The notes under the pieces are model-generated. The model did not search any database, was not told the origin of the DNA, and worked only from the letters and a program-made list of their open reading frames with translations. Of a stretch of 8,997 bases of DNA, positions 5,802-8,997 are shown one piece after another. The stretch's first letter is position 1. Each line of letters begins with the position of its first letter. The translations under genes were made by a program, and so were the position numbers. The stretch is from Nitrosopumilaceae archaeon (GTDB taxonomy: Archaea; Thermoproteota; Nitrososphaeria; Nitrososphaerales; Nitrosopumilaceae): the NCBI GenBank assembly GCA_021296165.1, contig JAGWAW010000046.1, positions 1 through 8,997 of the forward strand. Reading direction: 5' to 3'.

Positions 5802-6956
5802 TCACACGCTTTCGAATATGTGAACGGCGCAGCTGGCGCCGGTGGCGCCAAAGTTATGGGTGAGTCCTATGCGGGCATCCTTGACGGTGCGGTCTCCTGC
5901 CTGGCCGGTGAGCTGATCGTACACCTCCACCACCTGCCCCACGCCGGTGGCTCCTATGGGGTGCCCCTTGGACTTTAGCCCGCCGGAGGGGTTCACCGAT
6001 ATCTCCGAGTTCAGGGCTGTCCTGCCCTCGCGGACAGCCTCCACGCCCTCACCCTTCCTGAAGAATCCCAAATCCTCGGTGTCCACCACCTCGGCTATGG
6101 TAAAGCAGTCGTGCACCTCGGCCAGATCCACGTCCTTTGGCTTGATGCCCGCCATCTTGTAGGCGGCATCGGCGGCAAGCCGGGTGCTGGGGATGGTGGT
6201 TATGTGCTCGCGGCCCTGCAGCGCCGCCGGCGAGCCGCCGCGCCCGGACCCGGTGACCCGGATGTAGTCGCCCCCGGTCTTTTTGGCAAACTCCTCGGTA
6301 CACAGTATGACGGCGCTGGCCCCGTCCGAGAACGGGCAGCAGTCGTACAGCTTCAGGGGGCTGGCCACCACCGCCGAGTTCATCACGTCGTCGACGGTTA
6401 TCCTCTTTCTGAGGTGGGCCTTGGGGTTGAGCATCCCGTTCTCGTGGTTCTTGACGGCCACCCGGGCGAGGTCCTCCTCGGTGGCGCCGAACTCTGTAAG
6501 GTAGGCGCGGGCCATGGACGCGAAGAGCCCCGGAAACGAGGCGCCCGCCGATCCCTCGTGGAAAAAGTCCGAACAGTATGCAAAGTAAGTGGTGGTCCAC
6601 TCCGTCCCGGTGTGGGTTACCTTCTCGGTACCGGCCACCAGGAGGCAGTCGTAGAACCCGGCGGCCACGTTGGCGTAGGCCTCCCGGAAGGAGACCGACC
6701 CGCTGCCGCAGGCAGACTCGATGGACAGGGACGGCCTGTCAGATATTCCCAAACTGCTCATGATGACGGGTCCCAAGTGGACCTGCTTGTCGGCTATGCC
6801 AAACACGTTGGAGATGTAGCCGGCCTTGACATCCTGAGGGGATATGCCGGCGCTCCTGATAGCGTCGACCGAGGCCTGCACGGTGATGTCCACGATGCTG
6901 TCTTCCAGCTTGCCGTATCGGGTGCTTCCCGCACCCAGAACGCAGACGCTCTCCAC
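5802..6956 (-). CDS. Acetyl-CoA C-acetyltransferase (SCP-type thiolase)
   Basis: This 384-residue thiolase interconverts two acetyl-CoA with acetoacetyl-CoA plus CoA. The nucleophilic cysteine is in SIESACGSGS (about residue 83), one catalytic histidine is in EVHDCF (about 282), and the second is in GGLKSKGHPIGATG (about 332). The C-terminal THNFGATGASCAVHIF completes the fold. The archaeal SCP-x type is normally encoded next to DUF35, as here. In thaumarchaea such enzymes are candidates for the last step of the 3-hydroxypropionate/4-hydroxybutyrate cycle and for the first step of the mevalonate pathway; sequence alone does not separate these. Two GTG starts are possible. The one at 6971 adds only MAPPA but lies just 11 bases from the TATA box. 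The one at 6956 is about 26 bases from it, so I choose 6956. Confidence 0.93.
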   Translation of the reverse strand: MESVCVLGAGSTRYGKLEDSIVDITVQASVDAIRSAGISPQDVKAGYISNVFGIADKQVHLGPVIMSSLGISDRPSLSIESACGSGSVSFREAYANVAAGFYDCLLVAGTEKVTHTGTEWTTTYFAYCSDFFHEGSAGASFPGLFASMARAYLTEFGATEEDLARVAVKNHENGMLNPKAHLRKRITVDDVMNSAVVASPLKLYDCCPFSDGASAVILCTEEFAKKTGGDYIRVTGSGRGGSPAALQGREHITTIPSTRLAADAAYKMAGIKPKDVDLAEVHDCFTIAEVVDTEDLGFFRKGEGVEAVREGRTALNSEISVNPSGGLKSKGHPIGATGVGQVVEVYDQLTGQAGDRTVKDARIGLTHNFGATGASCAVHIFESV

Positions 6957-6976
6957 GGCGGGTGGGGCCACGGGTC

Positions 6977-6986
6977 CATATAAAAA
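6977..6986 (-). promoter_or_regulatory. TATA box of the thiolase operon
   Basis: Read on the minus strand, the sequence is TTTTTATATG, the strongest TATA-like element in the window. Its centre is about 26 bases upstream of the GTG at 6956, implying leaderless translation from that codon. Confidence 0.7.
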
Positions 6987-7099
6987 CCGTTTTTCGGAGT
7001 ACGGCGCTGAGGCGGCTTACCGGGGAGTTTCATTCCAGTAAAATACCATAAAACTTAGCTTCCCAACCAATTCCGGGGGATGTGGCGCCCCTAGTTCGC

Positions 7100-7107
7100 A
7101 ATAAATA
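7100..7107 (+). promoter_or_regulatory. TATA box of the restriction-modification unit
   Basis: The element AATAAATA lies in the divergent intergenic region shared with the thiolase. It is about 19 bases upstream of the GTG at 7123 and about 28 bases upstream of an in-frame TTG at 7132, so it fits a leaderless start at 7132 slightly better. Confidence 0.5.
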
Positions 7108-7122
7108 GAGGACCCAGCCCCG

Positions 7123-7980
7123 GTGGGGGAGTTGCAGCACACAACCAAGACGTACGATGTCCGCAGCGGGCGGAACCAGTACCATCTGATCCCATATATC
7201 GGCAACAAGTCCGGCTTTGCGCACATATTCGACGAGCTGGTTCCCGATGATGCCGGCTCCGGAGATATAATAGACGTGTTCGGTGGATCCGGAGCCTTTG
7301 CGATATACTGCAGTTTCCGGTTCGGCTCGCGCCAAGTGACATACAACGACAACAACCCGGTTATGGTTAATTTCATGGAGTGCGTGCGGGACGGCCCCAG
7401 CGACCTTATGGAGCGGTACGAGGAGCACCGGGCCCGCTCCGACAACAAGTATTTCTTGGAGGTGAGAAAGTCGGACATCAGCGGGGGGCTGGAGGGCGCC
7501 GGCCGGTTCCTGTACTTGGCAAAAAACGCGTTTAGCGGGAAGATACGCTTCAATGGTTCAGGAAGGTTCAACGCCCCCATGCGAAAGGGCGCCGGCTGCC
7601 CCAAGCTGGATAAGGAGCGGCTGCTGGATATCAGCCATTCCATCAGGCACATGAAAATAACCAACCGACCGTTCGAAAGCTGGGGCCGCACTAGAAACGC
7701 GTTTATGTATCTTGATCCTCCCTACATGAACAACACCAATGCACACTACAACATGGTGCCGTCCACCGAGAGCTTTGCAAAATTCGTGCATGCCATAACG
7801 CCGCACAATCGGGTCATGATATCAGAGCAGAACGAGCCTGCCGACATAGGAATACCGGAATGTTATGCGGTGTACCGCGTGCGACTGCGCCGCTCCCTGC
7901 AGTATGTTACACAAAGTGACAGCCGCGAGATCGTAGCCATCAATTATGAGCCTGATGGACACCGCGCCGCGGCGGGGTGA
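7123..7980 (+). CDS. D12-class adenine-N6 DNA methyltransferase
   Basis: This is a 285-residue Dam/DpnM-type methyltransferase that transfers a methyl group from S-adenosylmethionine to adenine N6 in a specific DNA site. Class motifs run in the alpha-group order. They are LIPYIGNKSGF near residues 22-32 (motif X), DVFGGSGAF at 51-59 (motif I, AdoMet binding), YNDNNP near 74-79, a central region with LAKNAFSGKIRFNGSGRFN, and the catalytic YLDPPY at 196-201 (motif IV). Length fits the family (260-290). No better ATG precedes the first motif; the start is GTG at 7123 or possibly TTG at 7132. The stop overlaps the ATG of the next gene by one base (TGATG), coupling the methyltransferase to the probable endonuclease. 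The target sequence cannot be read from the protein by eye. Confidence 0.93.
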   Translation: MGELQHTTKTYDVRSGRNQYHLIPYIGNKSGFAHIFDELVPDDAGSGDIIDVFGGSGAFAIYCSFRFGSRQVTYNDNNPVMVNFMECVRDGPSDLMERYEEHRARSDNKYFLEVRKSDISGGLEGAGRFLYLAKNAFSGKIRFNGSGRFNAPMRKGAGCPKLDKERLLDISHSIRHMKITNRPFESWGRTRNAFMYLDPPYMNNTNAHYNMVPSTESFAKFVHAITPHNRVMISEQNEPADIGIPECYAVYRVRLRRSLQYVTQSDSREIVAINYEPDGHRAAAG

Positions 7981-8810
7981 TGTCACAGACTGCCCTGAGC
8001 GGGTTTCGAAACGAGGACTGGGTAGTGGGCCAATTCAATAGTCATCGCAGCGGCTCGTGCGGCGCAGGATGGCTGGATGCCATGGGGTACCGGCATTTCA
8101 GCAGAGTCTGCGCCCAGACCACCCGCAGGATGGGGTTCTTCAACAAGGCCGACGTGCTGGTTTTGGTAGACGACAACGTTGAGTGGATATCGGTCAAAAA
8201 ATTCATTGCCAGCTTTAACCAGATAGACAAGCGGCGGGTGGGGGTGTTTGCGGAGATTTGGAAGATGCCTGACGCGGTGACCGACTCGCTGAGGATGTAT
8301 TGCGGGGAAGAAGGGTACAGGCCAAGCGACATTTGCGAGTCTATCTCATCTCTTAGGGATCCAAGACGGTTTTTTATGGACGAATTGCCTAACGGGCAGA
8401 AAGAGCAGGCGGTATCATTTCTGAATAAAAAAAAGAAAAAGATCATACGAGACGTTATGGCTGGCCGAGGCAGAGCCGCCGCCCGGTGGATGCTGGCCGT
8501 GGAAGAACGCTTGGATGCGCCGCCAAAATCGGCGCTAGTACGCATGGATGATGTGGTACGGCACTACGCGGAGGGCCCTGCCCTCATAACCAGGACGGGA
8601 AACCTAAGGCTGGGCAGGATAACCATACAGCGCAAGGGTGGGGATGGCGGGAAAACACGGCGCAAATGCTACAATTCAAGTTCTCACCCCGAGAGCTGTT
8701 CGGGATTGACGGGGCGTATGTGTTTGGAGATCCGGACCCCTGACCGCTCCACTGGCGCGGGACATCGGGCTGCGGTTGCGGCGTGCGGCCAAATGCGTCC
8801 CAGCGCATGA
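7980..8810 (+). CDS. Probable type II restriction endonuclease, frameshifted near its C-terminus
   Basis: The protein begins MSQTALSGFRNEDWVVGQFN. Its core KADVLVLVDDNVEWISVKKF (about residues 56-75) fits a PD-(D/E)xK nuclease site with Asp58 and an SVK variant of the last triad. It is followed by SFNQIDKRRVG, a GRGRAAARWML segment near 162-172 and ITIQRKGGDGG near 214-224. I recall this series of motifs from type II endonucleases, but specificity is not evident. After GGDGGKT the reading frame turns into RRKCYNSSS and runs, unlike a protein, to 8810. Shifting frame near 8655 gives TAQMLQFKFSPRELFGIDGA and more, ending at TGA 8741-8743, which is the family-like end. Restored length is about 254 residues. 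As it stands, the enzyme is probably inactive, unless the base loss is a sequencing error. A GTG one codon upstream (7977) is also possible. Confidence 0.75.
   Translation: MSQTALSGFRNEDWVVGQFNSHRSGSCGAGWLDAMGYRHFSRVCAQTTRRMGFFNKADVLVLVDDNVEWISVKKFIASFNQIDKRRVGVFAEIWKMPDAVTDSLRMYCGEEGYRPSDICESISSLRDPRRFFMDELPNGQKEQAVSFLNKKKKKIIRDVMAGRGRAAARWMLAVEERLDAPPKSALVRMDDVVRHYAEGPALITRTGNLRLGRITIQRKGGDGGKTRRKCYNSSSHPESCSGLTGRMCLEIRTPDRSTGAGHRAAVAACGQMRPSA
8655..8743 (+). pseudogene. Out-of-frame C-terminal end of the endonuclease
   Basis: This segment, one frame away from the preceding coding sequence, encodes MLQFKFSPRELFGIDGAYVF and a final GDPDP before TGA. The MLQFK and P-E-L-F pattern is what normally closes this type of endonuclease, directly after the QRKGGDGG motif. 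The simplest explanation is loss of one base within an ACN codon at about 8655-8657. Confidence 0.7.
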
Positions 8811-8997
8811 CCCTACGGCCGCTAGTTAATTCCCATGGGTTGTGGGCGGCGTGGAACGGTGTATGGGTGCCCGGCTTCTCCCAAAATGATCCGCATATGT
8901 CGGTGCCATATACTTTGGCCCTGTGGCCGTTCCATGTTGCGGAGTCTGAACTGCATGCGCGGGGCGGCTGCGCCAATGTTCGCATTCGGCTCCCGCG

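Noticed and set aside
6111..6983. Open frame of 290 codons on the plus strand
   Set aside because: It is a shadow of the thiolase; the Gly/Val/His-rich translation has no domain.
7017..7691. Open frame of 224 codons on the minus strand
   Set aside because: It is antisense to the well-supported methyltransferase and has no domain of its own.
8649..8657. Programmed -1 frameshift site in the endonuclease
   Set aside because: GGGAAAACA resembles a slippery sequence, but in the zero frame it reads GGG AAA ACA, which is not the X XXY YYZ pattern. A simple base loss fits better.
8584..8985. Open frame of 133 codons on the minus strand at the right end
   Set aside because: Its first half has no recognisable motif and its second half is antisense to the endonuclease tail. 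GC-rich DNA yields long chance frames, and no promoter can be seen inside the window.
1..8997. CRISPR array or other spaced direct repeats
   Set aside because: No regularly spaced identical repeats were seen anywhere in the window.

Overview
The window looks like chromosomal DNA from a GC-rich ammonia-oxidising-type archaeon (Thaumarchaeota/Nitrososphaerota). Cenarchaeum symbiosum is my best guess from memory of gene content and GC, not from a search. The evidence is an archaeal/eukaryotic-type ribosomal protein S19e next to a PDCD5-family protein, archaeal TATA boxes about 25-28 bases upstream of start codons with almost no 5' leader, and a thiolase paired with a DUF35 OB-fold protein.

Layout. 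At 74-800 (+) lie rps19e and the PDCD5-like gene, a short translation-related operon. A convergent gene at 781-2718 (-) overlaps its tail by 20 bases. It encodes an unusual fusion of a winged-helix domain, an ATP-cone and an anaerobic ribonucleotide reductase-like (NrdD-like) domain. No glycyl-radical or zinc motif can be seen at its C-terminus, so it may be a nucleotide-sensing regulator rather than an enzyme. From about 2960 to 3630 (-) there is a badly decayed DDE transposase with at least four frame changes. A small 46-residue ORF (3699-3839, +) follows, with its own TATA box. It meets a two-TM membrane protein of unknown function (3836-4462, -) tail to tail. At 4463-5242 I see no intact gene, only a strong hairpin and a helix-turn-helix fragment of a second transposase.

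The next block is metabolic and reads leftward. A thiolase (5802-6956, -) is followed one base later by a DUF35 zinc-ribbon/OB-fold protein (5435-5800). A 55-residue zinc-ribbon protein (5243-5410), easily missed because of its size, comes next. The thiolase/DUF35 pair fits acetoacetyl-CoA chemistry, either in isoprenoid synthesis or in the 3-hydroxypropionate/4-hydroxybutyrate carbon cycle.

Firing rightward from the same intergenic space is a two-gene restriction-modification unit. It has a D12-class adenine-N6 DNA methyltransferase (7123-7980) and, overlapping it by one base, a probable PD-(D/E)xK restriction endonuclease (7980 onward). The endonuclease has a one-base frameshift near 8655 that removes its conserved C-terminal segment, so cutting may be lost while methylation is kept. 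The last roughly 190 bases hold nothing I can support.

Overall this is a stretch of core genes interrupted by an accessory patch of insertion-sequence debris, orphan small genes and a restriction-modification unit. The less ordinary items are the NrdD-like regulator candidate, the small genes, and the frameshifted nuclease.
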